NCBI GenBank assembly: GCA_017430085.1
Contig: JAFRNR010000038.1
Coordinates: 1 to 64,000, forward strand
Reading direction: 5' to 3'
DNA from: Lachnospiraceae bacterium
GTDB lineage: Bacteria > Bacillota > Clostridia > Lachnospirales > Lachnospiraceae
DNA: 64,000 nucleotides
Every line of letters starts with the position of its first letter. The stretch's first letter is position 1. The notes under the pieces are model-generated. The model was not told where the DNA came from. It ran no database searches and worked only from the letters and a program-made list of their open reading frames with translations. The translations under genes were made by a program, and so were the position numbers. Below, in pieces: positions 50,729 through 58,477 of this stretch.

Positions 50729-51616
50729 TTACGGCCCGCCGTTCAGCGACAGGAGATATTCGCGGAATTCGCGGATCTCCTTGCGGGCGGCGCGTTCTTT
50801 CAGGCAGATGAACTGGAGGGAGGCCTCGGTGCGGGGGGTCAGGGGGACGGCGGCGACGCCGTAGTAGTCGGCGAAGGAGCGGGGGCCGAGGATCAGGCCC
50901 TTGCCGCCGCGCACCAGCCGCATGACGGTGTCGATGCCGTCGGAGCGGTAGACGCGGCGCAGGTGGATGTCGTATTTGCGGACCATTTCGCGCAGGAGGC
51001 GGGCTTCGGAGCTCTGCTCCAGACCGGAGATCATCGTGCTGCCTTCCAGATCCTGGAAGCGCAGCGTTTTTTTATGCGCCAGCGGATTGTCCGGCGCCAT
51101 CAGGATGCACTGGACCTCGCGGATGAGGGGCAGGGAGAAATACTCGCTGTGGTCCGAAACGTAGTCCTCGGAGGGCAGCACGTCCAGCGCCATGTCCAGA
51201 CTTTTCTGTTTTAAGGGCAGCAGAAAATCCCGGCTGGCTTCGGTGATGAAGGAGATCTCCAGTTCAGGCCGTTCCTCGAAATAGCTGATGATCTTCGGGA
51301 ACAGGCCGTTGGAGAAGACGCGGGAGCCCACGCCGATGCGCAGATGGCGGCCGGTCCGCTGCGTGCTCTGCACCTGTCGGCTGAAGCGGTCCCAGGCGTC
51401 GGCGATGCCGCGGGCCTCTTCGCAGAAGGCCTGCCCCTCCGTGGTCAGCGTCAGCCCCTGGCTGCTGCGCGCGAACAGATCGTAGCCCAGCTCCTGTTCC
51501 AGCCGGTGGATCTGCTGGGACAGCGCGGACTGCGAAATAAATAATCGCTCCGCCGCGGTGGAGATGCTGCCGCAGCCCGCGGCTTCCAGAACGTACAGGA
51601 CCTGCGAGATCGTCAT
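50729..51616 (-). CDS. LysR-family regulator, divergent from iorA
   Basis: 295 residues. The N-terminal winged helix covers FLYVLEAAG-like QVLYVLEAAGCGSISTAAER, LFISQSALSQQIHRLEQELG and FARSSQGLTLTTEG. The remaining 200 residues form the effector-binding domain. It is transcribed away from iorA with a 153-base gap, the classic arrangement of a LysR activator and its target. The ligand is probably an aromatic amino acid or 2-oxo acid, but this is inference from neighbours. ATG 51616 has AAGGA (CGGCC in between) upstream. Confidence 0.93.
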   Translation of the reverse strand: MTISQVLYVLEAAGCGSISTAAERLFISQSALSQQIHRLEQELGYDLFARSSQGLTLTTEGQAFCEEARGIADAWDRFSRQVQSTQRTGRHLRIGVGSRVFSNGLFPKIISYFEERPELEISFITEASRDFLLPLKQKSLDMALDVLPSEDYVSDHSEYFSLPLIREVQCILMAPDNPLAHKKTLRFQDLEGSTMISGLEQSSEARLLREMVRKYDIHLRRVYRSDGIDTVMRLVRGGKGLILGPRSFADYYGVAAVPLTPRTEASLQFICLKERAARKEIREFREYLLSLNGGP

Positions 51617-51769
51617 GGCCGAATCCTTTCCAATTAACTTATGTTTCGATTAAGAAAAACTTATACCCATATTATAAAATAACACTACCCCTTTGACAAG
51701 AGGCGGAGTACAATAGAATCAGCAAATATCGTGAAAAAACGCAATTCCAATACGAAAGGCGGATAAACT
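51617..51769. promoter_or_regulatory. Divergent regulatory region between the LysR gene and iorA
   Basis: A+T-rich 153 bases. On plus, TTGACA at 51693-51698 is followed by TAGAAT at 51714-51719 with a 15-base spacer, a possible iorA promoter that would need activator help. ATTAACTTATGTTTCGATTA near 51632-51651 contains T-N11-A type symmetry expected of a LysR box. Neither assignment is firm. Confidence 0.4.
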
Positions 51770-53521
51770 ATGGCAAAAGTTCTTTTGTCCGGTAATGAAG
51801 CCATCGCCCGCGGCGCCTACGAGGCCGGGGTGAAGGTGGCTTCCGCATACCCCGGAACTCCCAGCACGGAAATTTTCGAGAACCTGCCGCTGTACAAGGA
51901 CGTCCTGTACAGCGAATGGGCCCCCAATGAGAAAGTGGCCACGGAAGTGGCTTACGGCGCCTCCATCGGCGGCGTGCGCAGCCTGACGGCCATGAAGCAC
52001 GTGGGCGTCAACGTCGCGGCGGACCCGATCTTCACGGCGGCCTACAACGGCGTCACCGGCGGCTTCGTGATCGTCAGCGCGGACGATCCCAGCATGCACT
52101 CCTCGCAGAACGAGCAGGACAACCGCCACTACGCGAAATCGGCCAAGATGGCCATGGTGGAGCCCTCCGACTCCCAGGAATGCAAGGATTTCCTGATCGC
52201 GGCCTACGAGATCTCCGAAAAATTCGACACCCCCGTCCTGTTCCGCACCACCACCCGCGTCGCGCACTCCAAATCCCTTGTGGAGCTTGGCGAGCGCACG
52301 GAAGCCGCGGTACCGGAATATAAGCGCAACGTGCGCAAATTCGTCTGCACCCCCGCCAACGCGTACCAGAACCACCCCAAGGTGGAAGAGAACCTAAAGG
52401 CGCTGGAAGCGTGGGCCTGCACCAGCCCGCTGAACCGCATGGAGATCCGGGACACGAAGGTCGGCGTCATCTCCGCGTCCATCGCGTACCAGTACGCGAA
52501 AGAAGTCTTCCCGGAGGACACCTCCTTCCTGAAGCTGGGCATCACCAACCCGCTGCCGATGGATCTGATCCGCGAATTCGCGGCGAAGGTGGAAAAACTG
52601 TACGTGATCGAGGAACTGGACCCCTTCATGGAGGACCAGATCAAGGCGGCCGGCATCTCCTGCACCGGCAAGGAACTGACCGGCCTGATGTATGAAATGA
52701 ATCCCGAGCGGCTGCGCGAGCAGATCTTCGGCGAAAAGCCCGCCGTGACCGACGTGGGCGTGGCCGCCGTGTCCCGCCCGCCCGTGCTGTGCCCGGGCTG
52801 CCCGCACCGCGGCTTCTTCTACACGATGGGGCGCCACAAAGATTTTGTGGTGGCCGGCGACATCGGCTGCTACACGCTGGGCGCGGCCCCGCCTCTGAGC
52901 GCGCTGGACAGTGTGGTCTGCATGGGCGGCGGCTTCTCCGTGGCCATGGGCCTCGCGAAGGCGTTCCAGGTGACCGGCCGCACGGACAAGAAGGTCTTCG
53001 GCGTGCTGGGCGATTCCACGTTCTTCCACAGCGGCATCACCGGCGCGGTGGAGATCATGTACAACCAGGGCAACGTCATCCCCGTGGTGCTGGACAACCA
53101 CATCACCGGCATGACGGGCCACCAGGACAACCCCGGCTCCGGTTACACACTGCAGGGCGAGATCGCGGCGAGCCTGAAGGTCGAGGAAGTGCTGAAGGGC
53201 TGCGGCTTCGAAAACGTGATCATCGTGGATCCGCAGGATCTGAAGGCGATGGAGCAGGCGGTGCAGGACGCGCTGAAGTCGGAAGTGCCCGCGGCCATCA
53301 TTTCCCGCCGGCCGTGCCTGCTGATCAAGCGGATGAAGCATGACATCGGGATGTGCAAAGTCGATACCGACAAGTGCATCGGCTGCAAGAAGTGCCTGAC
53401 AGTGGGCTGCCCCGCCATCAGCGTGAACGACAGGAAAGCGAAGATCGATCCCAACCAGTGCGTGGGCTGCACGGTCTGCGCCCAGGTCTGCCCGATGAAG
53501 GCGATCGAAAAGGAGGCCTGA
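51770..53521 (+). CDS. iorA: Indolepyruvate:ferredoxin oxidoreductase, alpha subunit
   Basis: 583 residues. It oxidatively decarboxylates aryl pyruvates (from Trp, Phe, Tyr) to aryl-acetyl-CoA, reducing ferredoxin. The N-terminal pyrimidine-binding part starts LLSGNEAIARGAYEAGVKVA, a second half holds LCPGCPHRGFFY and the thiamine diphosphate region GDIGCYTLG. Two ferredoxin clusters end the protein: CIGCKKCLTVGCP from residue 536 and CVGCTVCAQVCP from 564. The beta subunit follows one base later. Cytoplasmic. AAAGGCGG precedes ATG 51770. Confidence 0.96.
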   Translation: MAKVLLSGNEAIARGAYEAGVKVASAYPGTPSTEIFENLPLYKDVLYSEWAPNEKVATEVAYGASIGGVRSLTAMKHVGVNVAADPIFTAAYNGVTGGFVIVSADDPSMHSSQNEQDNRHYAKSAKMAMVEPSDSQECKDFLIAAYEISEKFDTPVLFRTTTRVAHSKSLVELGERTEAAVPEYKRNVRKFVCTPANAYQNHPKVEENLKALEAWACTSPLNRMEIRDTKVGVISASIAYQYAKEVFPEDTSFLKLGITNPLPMDLIREFAAKVEKLYVIEELDPFMEDQIKAAGISCTGKELTGLMYEMNPERLREQIFGEKPAVTDVGVAAVSRPPVLCPGCPHRGFFYTMGRHKDFVVAGDIGCYTLGAAPPLSALDSVVCMGGGFSVAMGLAKAFQVTGRTDKKVFGVLGDSTFFHSGITGAVEIMYNQGNVIPVVLDNHITGMTGHQDNPGSGYTLQGEIAASLKVEEVLKGCGFENVIIVDPQDLKAMEQAVQDALKSEVPAAIISRRPCLLIKRMKHDIGMCKVDTDKCIGCKKCLTVGCPAISVNDRKAKIDPNQCVGCTVCAQVCPMKAIEKEA

Positions 53522-53522
53522 G

Positions 53523-54098
53523 ATGAGAGAAGTGAAAAGCGCATTATTAGTGGGCGTCGGCGGCCAGGGCGCCATCCTGACGGCCCGGATCCTGGTGAAC
53601 GGCCTGATGCGGGCCGGCTATGACGTCAAAATGTCCGAAGTCCACGGCATGAGCCAGCGCGGCGGCAGCGTCTCCACGCAGGTCCGCTGGGGCGATAAAG
53701 TCTGGTCCCCCCTGATCGGCCCGGGCGCCGCGGACATCGTGGTGGCCTTTGAGAAAATGGAGGCCGTCCGCTACGCGAACTATCTGAAACCCGACGGCGT
53801 GGCCGTGATCAATGACTACGAGATCGAGGGCGCCACTGTGGCCGCGGGCCTGGCGAAATATCCGGAAGGCACGCTGGAAGCCATGCAGGCCCATTTCACC
53901 TGCCACGTCCTGAACGCGGAGAAGATCGCGCACGAGCTGGGCAACCCGAAGTGCATGAACATCGTTCTCTTCGGCAGCATGGTCAAGGCGCTGCACATGG
54001 ACGACATCGATTGGGAGAGCGTTATCGCGGACACCGTGCCGCCCAAGTTCCGGGAACTGAACCTGGCGGCGTATAAGGCCGGGTACGAGGCGGTATAA
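53523..54098 (+). CDS. iorB: Indolepyruvate:ferredoxin oxidoreductase, beta subunit
   Basis: 191 residues, the family length. SALLVGVGGQGAILTARIL, the Rossmann-like glycine motif, and SEVHGMSQRGGSVSTQVRWG identify the pyruvate/ketoisovalerate oxidoreductase gamma-type domain. It begins one base after the iorA stop (GGAGG at its end supplies the site), so expression is coupled one to one. Confidence 0.96.
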   Translation: MREVKSALLVGVGGQGAILTARILVNGLMRAGYDVKMSEVHGMSQRGGSVSTQVRWGDKVWSPLIGPGAADIVVAFEKMEAVRYANYLKPDGVAVINDYEIEGATVAAGLAKYPEGTLEAMQAHFTCHVLNAEKIAHELGNPKCMNIVLFGSMVKALHMDDIDWESVIADTVPPKFRELNLAAYKAGYEAV

Positions 54099-54100
54099 CA

Positions 54101-54166
54101 AAATCGCCCACTGAGAACCGTCCCCGGATGGGTCAAATCGCCCACCGAGAACCGTCCCCGGTGGGC
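54101..54166. repeat. Two tandem copies of repeat A variant
   Basis: AAATCGCCCACTGAGAACCG and AAATCGCCCACCGAGAACCG, each followed by TCCCCGG, in direct orientation with a 34-base period. The single copy at 28803 is the inverse of this variant. Confidence 0.85.
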
Positions 54167-54192
54167 TGGCCCGGCGGGCTTTGAGGATACTT

Positions 54193-55512
54193 ATGAACGT
54201 TTACGAACAATACAAACAGAAACTCCGCACGCCCGAGCAGGCGGTGCAGGCCGTCAAGTCCGGTGACTGGGTGGATTACACCACCAATATCTGCTTCCCG
54301 CCGCTGCTGGACGCGGCACTGGCGGCGCGCCGGGACGAGCTCCTGGACGTCAAGATCCGGGGGAATCTGACTTTCGGCCCCATCCAGGTGGCGGAGTGCG
54401 ACCCGACGCGGAAGCATTTCATTTACAATACCTGGCACTGCTCCGGCTATGAGCGCGCGCTGGCGGATAAGGGCCTGTGCAATTACATCCCCATGCTGTT
54501 CCGCAACAACAGCTGGTATTACGAGAACTTCCTGACCGTGAACGTCGCCATGATGGCGGTGCCGCCCATGGACCGCCACGGCTATTTCAACCTGTCCTGC
54601 GCGACGGGCGTGGCGGCGGCCATCCTGAAGAAGGCGGACATCGTGATCCTGGAGGTGAACGAGCACCTGCCGCGCATCCAGGGCCTGTTCGGGGAGTGCA
54701 TCCACGTCTCCGAGGTCGACATGGTCGTGGAAGGCGAGCACGCGCCGCTGCCGGAATTCCCGGTGGCCCCGGCCACGGAGGAAGACAGGGCCATCGCCGC
54801 GAACCTGATCCCGCACATCCGGGACGGCGCGACGGTGCAGCTGGGCATCGGCGCCATGCCGAACGTGGTCGGCGCCATGCTGGCGGATTCGGACGTGAAG
54901 GACCTGGGCATGCACACGGAGCTCTGCGGCGACGCCTACCAGCTCCTGTACGAGGCCGGCAAACTGACCAATAAGAAGAAGACGCTGTACCCCGGCAAAG
55001 GCCTGACCGGCATCGTGTTCGGTTCCAAGGCACTCTATGACTGGGTGCAGGACAATCCCGCCGTGGCGGTCGCGCCGCTGTCCTACGTGAACGATCCGGC
55101 CGTGATCTCGCAGAACCGGGACATGATCTCCGTGAACAACTGCATCGCAGTGGACCTGTACGGGCAGATCTCGTCCGAAAGCGCGGGCCTGCGCCACATC
55201 AGCGGCACCGGCGGTCAGCTGGACTACGTGACCGGCGCACAGGCGGCGCCCGGCGGCAAGGCCTTCATCTGCATGACCTCCTCCTTCGTGGACAAGAAGG
55301 GCGTGCGCCATTCCCGCATCCTGCCGCACTTCGGCGGGGACATCATCACCACGCCCCGCACCCAGGCCTTCTGGGTCGTTACGGAGAACGGGGCGGTCAA
55401 CCTGGCCGGTGCTTCCACCTGGGAACGCGCGGAACGCCTTATTTCCATCGCGCACCCGGAGTTTAGGGAAGAACTGGAATACGCGGCAAAAGAACAGAAG
55501 ATCTGGCTTTGA
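54193..55512 (+). CDS. Acyl-CoA:acetate CoA-transferase (butyryl-CoA / 4-hydroxybutyrate CoA-transferase family)
   Basis: 439 residues of the class I acetyl-CoA hydrolase/transferase family. The catalytic glutamate is likely E243 in MHTELCGD. SSESAGLRHISGTGGQLDYV, near the C-terminal end, is a hallmark of this group. It moves CoA between acyl groups, for example from aryl-acetyl-CoA made by IorAB to acetate, giving acetyl-CoA for ATP synthesis. That substrate is inferred from position; butyryl-CoA is the alternative and is common in gut Clostridia. ATG 54193 has GAGG six bases upstream. The repeat pair at 54101 separates it from iorB. Confidence 0.87.
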   Translation: MNVYEQYKQKLRTPEQAVQAVKSGDWVDYTTNICFPPLLDAALAARRDELLDVKIRGNLTFGPIQVAECDPTRKHFIYNTWHCSGYERALADKGLCNYIPMLFRNNSWYYENFLTVNVAMMAVPPMDRHGYFNLSCATGVAAAILKKADIVILEVNEHLPRIQGLFGECIHVSEVDMVVEGEHAPLPEFPVAPATEEDRAIAANLIPHIRDGATVQLGIGAMPNVVGAMLADSDVKDLGMHTELCGDAYQLLYEAGKLTNKKKTLYPGKGLTGIVFGSKALYDWVQDNPAVAVAPLSYVNDPAVISQNRDMISVNNCIAVDLYGQISSESAGLRHISGTGGQLDYVTGAQAAPGGKAFICMTSSFVDKKGVRHSRILPHFGGDIITTPRTQAFWVVTENGAVNLAGASTWERAERLISIAHPEFREELEYAAKEQKIWL

Positions 55513-55588
55513 AAAAAACTGACAAAGGGACGCGAACTCTGTCATAGCCCCATTGTTGCTCTCGCAGCATTTATTGAGGTGCAGATGT

Positions 55589-55987
55589 ATGAAACAGGAA
55601 AATCGAAACAGAGTATATTTGTCAATGAAAACGCGTCTCGTTGTTCTTGTGTTGATCATAGGCAGCCTCCTTCTTAGCTCCTGTGCACCGCATCCCAGCA
55701 GACATCTGTCCGATCTGAGTGAGGAGGAATGCTGGCAGTTTTTGTAGGAATTCGGGGTTGTATATCCGTTTACCTATGAGGGGACTCCTCCGAACCTGAT
55801 GATGCACATTAATGAGTATGAGGAAAAACTGGAAAAGGGAGAAGAGTTTGAGATCCCGCTTATCCAATATGGACCGATGATTGCCTATCGTGAAGATCTT
55901 TGGTATGGAGTAAAGGCGTATAACTATCCTGAAACTTATGACCCGGAAGAATCAAGGACCCGGGCCTGGGGCGGAGGGAGGTATTAA
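55589..55987 (+). pseudogene. Small lipoprotein gene interrupted by an in-frame TAG
   Basis: One reading frame runs from ATG 55589 to TAA 55987 with a single TAG at 55745-55747. Upstream of the stop lies a signal peptide with lipobox LLLSSCAP and the motif LSEEECWQFL. Downstream the frame continues without loss as EFGVVYPFTYEGTPPN and later DLWYGVKAYNYPETYD, with no shift. Clostridial lipoproteins with an SEEEC-FL-EFGV pattern exist, so the stop falls inside a conserved stretch. The last codons may also be frame-shifted near 55975, because another frame reads on as VLKYYDLEQMNNGL. The locus is visibly more A+T-rich than its neighbours. GAGGTG is upstream of the start. It could be a pseudogene or an unusual readthrough gene. 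Confidence 0.7.
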
Positions 55988-56035
55988 AGTATTATGACTT
56001 GGAACAAATGAATAATGGATTGAGAGGACAAAAAA

Positions 56036-57220
56036 ATGATCAATGAATCCATGGCAGCGATCGGCCGCAGCCGCTCCTGCATCCGGGAGCTTTTCGAGTA
56101 CGGTAATCAGCAGGCCGCCAAAGTGGGGCGGGAGAACGTGTACGATTTCTCGCTGGGCAATCCGTCCATTCCGGCGCCGCCGGAGGTGGATGAGGCCATC
56201 ATCTCCGCCGTGCGGGATCTGGACAGCATTTCCGTGCACGGCTACACCTCCGCGGCGGGCAATCCGGCCCTGCGCGAGATGGTGACGGCGGATCTGAACA
56301 AGCGGTACGGCACCAATCTGACCAGCTTCAACATTTTCTTCACCTGCGGCGCGGCGCCGTCCATCGTGTCGGTCGTCAAGGCGCTGGCGGTAGACGGTGC
56401 GGAGATCGTGGTGCAGGCCCCGTTCTTCCCGGAATACCGGGTCTACGTGGAGATGAACGGCCCGAAGCTGGTGATCGTGCCGCCGCACTATCCGGACTTC
56501 CAGATCAATCTGGCCGGCATGGAAGCCGCCCTGAACGCCCACACGCAGGCGGTCATCATCAACTCCCCCAATAACCCCACCGGCGTGATCTACACGAAAG
56601 AAACGCTGCAGGCGCTGGCTGCCCTGCTGAAGCGGAAAGAAGAGGAGTACGGCCATCCGATCTACATCATCTCCGACGAACCGTACCGCGAGCTGGTGTA
56701 TGATAATGCGGAAGTGCCGTTCGTGCCGTCCGTCTACGACGACACCATCGTCTGCTATTCGTTCTCCAAGGCGCTGTCCGTGCCCGGCGAACGCATCGGC
56801 TACGCCCTGGTGGCGGATACCTGCACGGATGAACTGGCGGTCATGGACGCCATCGTCGGCGCGGCCCGCGCCATCGGCCACGTCTGCGCCCCGTCCCTGC
56901 AGCAGCGCGTCGTCGGCCTGTGCGCCGGCGTCCGCCCGGATATGAAAGCCTATGATCACAACCGCATGCGCCTGTACAACGCCCTGACTTCCTACGGGTA
57001 TGAATGCGTGAAGCCTGAAGGCGCTTTCTACCTGTTCGTGAAGGCTCCGGGCGGGGACGCCAAAGTCTTCTCGGACAAAGCGAAAGAGCGCAACCTCCTG
57101 ATCGTCCCCGGCAAAGATTTCGGCTGCCCGGACTACTTCCGCATCAGCACCTGCGTGGCGCCGGAAATGATCGAGAAAGCGCTGCCGCACTTTGAAGAAC
57201 TGATCCGGGAGTACAAATAA
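56036..57220 (+). CDS. Pyridoxal-phosphate aminotransferase, class I/II
   Basis: 394 residues. The PLP lysine is K245 in CYSFSKALSVPGERIG, and SPNNPTGVIY and SDEPYREL complete the fold-type I pocket. FRISTCVAPE-type DYFRISTCVAPEMIE near the end holds the substrate-carboxylate arginine. It probably converts an amino acid and 2-oxoglutarate to a 2-oxo acid and glutamate. An aromatic substrate would supply the aryl pyruvate for IorAB upstream, which is inference. AGAGG lies upstream of ATG 56036. Confidence 0.92.
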   Translation: MINESMAAIGRSRSCIRELFEYGNQQAAKVGRENVYDFSLGNPSIPAPPEVDEAIISAVRDLDSISVHGYTSAAGNPALREMVTADLNKRYGTNLTSFNIFFTCGAAPSIVSVVKALAVDGAEIVVQAPFFPEYRVYVEMNGPKLVIVPPHYPDFQINLAGMEAALNAHTQAVIINSPNNPTGVIYTKETLQALAALLKRKEEEYGHPIYIISDEPYRELVYDNAEVPFVPSVYDDTIVCYSFSKALSVPGERIGYALVADTCTDELAVMDAIVGAARAIGHVCAPSLQQRVVGLCAGVRPDMKAYDHNRMRLYNALTSYGYECVKPEGAFYLFVKAPGGDAKVFSDKAKERNLLIVPGKDFGCPDYFRISTCVAPEMIEKALPHFEELIREYK

Positions 57221-57225
57221 GATCC

Positions 57226-57253
57226 GCAGGGGCGGCCGTCCGCGTCCGCCCCT
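57226..57253. repeat. Repeat family C palindrome
   Basis: GCAGGGGCGG, CCGTCCGCGT, CCGCCCCTG. It lies in the 66-base gap between the aminotransferase and rubredoxin genes. Confidence 0.75.
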
Positions 57254-57286
57254 GAAGTCATCCGACCGGAAAAAGGAGATACACCG

Positions 57287-57466
57287 ATGATCTACGTCTG
57301 CGAGATCTGCGACTGGGAATACGACGAAGCCAAAGGCCTCCCGGAACGAGGCATCGCCCCCGGCACCAAATGGGAAGACCTTCCCGAAAAATTTTACTGC
57401 TACGTCTGCGGCGCGACCAAAGAACAGTTCAGCGCCTTGGGCACGGCAGCGGACATCGAAGAATAA
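57287..57466 (+). CDS. Rubredoxin
   Basis: 59 residues. The iron site is YVCEIC near the start and [11 protein letters not shown] near residue 38, with [17 protein letters not shown] between, the standard rubredoxin layout. It binds one iron in four cysteines and carries single electrons in the cytoplasm, often to oxygen- or peroxide-reducing enzymes in anaerobes. Instead of CPLCG or CPxCG the second pair reads CYVCG, as in a subgroup of Clostridial rubredoxins. AAAAAGGAG precedes ATG 57287. A hairpin follows its stop. Confidence 0.93.
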   Translation: MIYVCEICDWEYDEAKGLPERGIAPGTKWEDLPEKFYCYVCGATKEQFSALGTAADIEE

Positions 57467-57468
57467 AA

Positions 57469-57496
57469 TGCAGGGGCGGCCTGAGCCGCCCCTGCA
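57469..57496. repeat. Repeat family C palindrome, possible terminator
   Basis: GCAGGGGCGGC, CTGA, GCCGCCCCTGC, an 11-base perfect stem three bases after the rubredoxin stop, followed only by ATTTG. As a terminator it lacks a proper T-run. Confidence 0.7.
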
Positions 57497-57543
57497 TTTG
57501 CCCGGGCCGCATCATCGGCGGCCTGCTTCATCAGGCTCTGATC

Positions 57544-57614
57544 AAAAATCTGACAAAAGAACCGTCCCTGTGTCAGAAAACCTGACAGGGGGACGGTTCT
57601 TTTGTCAGATTTTT
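57544..57614. repeat. Repeat family A, near-perfect inverted pair
   Basis: Two A units face each other: AAAAATCTGACAAAAGAACC with GTCCCTGTGTCAG, a short AAAAC loop, then CTGACAGGGGGACGGTTCTT and TTGTCAGATTTTT. The roughly 33-base arms match almost completely. Because it ends in T-runs on both strands, it can act as a bidirectional terminator between rubredoxin and the phzF gene. Confidence 0.88.
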
Positions 57615-57622
57615 GGGTGATG

Positions 57623-58408
57623 TCAGTCCGTCTCCCAGTCGATCTCCTCGATCTTCTCCGGGACCGCCTGACCGCTGATCAGGATCCTTCCGTTTTCCTG
57701 CAGTTCGCAGTACAGCGTACCGCCGCGTTCGGAGGCCTGATACGCTTCCAGGCGGGGCTTGCTCAGCACGTCGCTCCAGTAGGCGGCGATCTGGCAGTGG
57801 GCGGAGCCGCAGACGGGATCCTCCGGGATCGCGTCCTTCGGGAAAAAGCTGCGGGAGACGCAGTCCGCGAAGCGGCAGGGGGCGGTCACGTTCTGGCCAC
57901 GGCCCGGCAGGGCCTCCAGCAGGGCCTGGTCGGGCACCATAGCGCGCACCTGTTCCTCTGTTTCAAACACACAGGTCAGATCCAGGCCCAGGATCGCCTT
58001 CTGCGGACGGATCCCGAAAGCCTGCGTCATTTCTTCCGTTACAGGGATCTCAGTGAGTTCATAGGTCGGAAAATCCATTTCGTACAGGGAGCCACGCCGC
58101 GTGACGGTGAGGTCTCCGCTGCGGCTGTGGAACAGGACGGAATCGCTGCCCGGCTCCACGTAATTCAGGATCACGAACGACGAGGCCAGCGTCGCGTGGC
58201 CGCAGAGCACCTCCTCGTTTTCCGGCGTGAACCAGCGCAGGCGCCAGCCCGGCGCTTCCTTCACCAGGAACGCGGTCTCCGATAGGTTGTTTTTCTTCGC
58301 CAGCGCCTGCATTTTCTCCGCGGGCGGCCAGGCGTCCATCACGCACACGGCCGCCGGATTGCCGGTGCCGGGGACGGCGGTAAAGGCGTCGATGATATAC
58401 TGCTTCAT
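57623..58408 (-). CDS. PhzF-family isomerase / epimerase
   Basis: 261 residues. YIIDAFTAVPGTGNPAAVCV, LSETAFLV with the catalytic glutamate, CGHATLASSFVI and PVCGSAHCQIAAYW are the family signatures. PhzF proteins are cytoplasmic, two-lobed enzymes related to diaminopimelate epimerase. Most close relatives (YddE, YHI9) have no known substrate, and phenazine genes are absent here. The start ATG 58408 has AGGAGAAATCCGG upstream. It stands alone beside the repeat hairpin at 57544. Confidence 0.92.
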   Translation of the reverse strand: MKQYIIDAFTAVPGTGNPAAVCVMDAWPPAEKMQALAKKNNLSETAFLVKEAPGWRLRWFTPENEEVLCGHATLASSFVILNYVEPGSDSVLFHSRSGDLTVTRRGSLYEMDFPTYELTEIPVTEEMTQAFGIRPQKAILGLDLTCVFETEEQVRAMVPDQALLEALPGRGQNVTAPCRFADCVSRSFFPKDAIPEDPVCGSAHCQIAAYWSDVLSKPRLEAYQASERGGTLYCELQENGRILISGQAVPEKIEEIDWETD

Positions 58409-58477
58409 CCGGATTTCTCCTCTAAAATGTGCTCTTCGGTGAAAATGCTTTTTCGAAGGATCATTTGACCGAAAGGA

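Noticed and set aside
50687-51214. 175-residue plus-strand frame antisense to the LysR gene
   Set aside because: It starts in a repeat A copy and mirrors the regulator; no independent signal.
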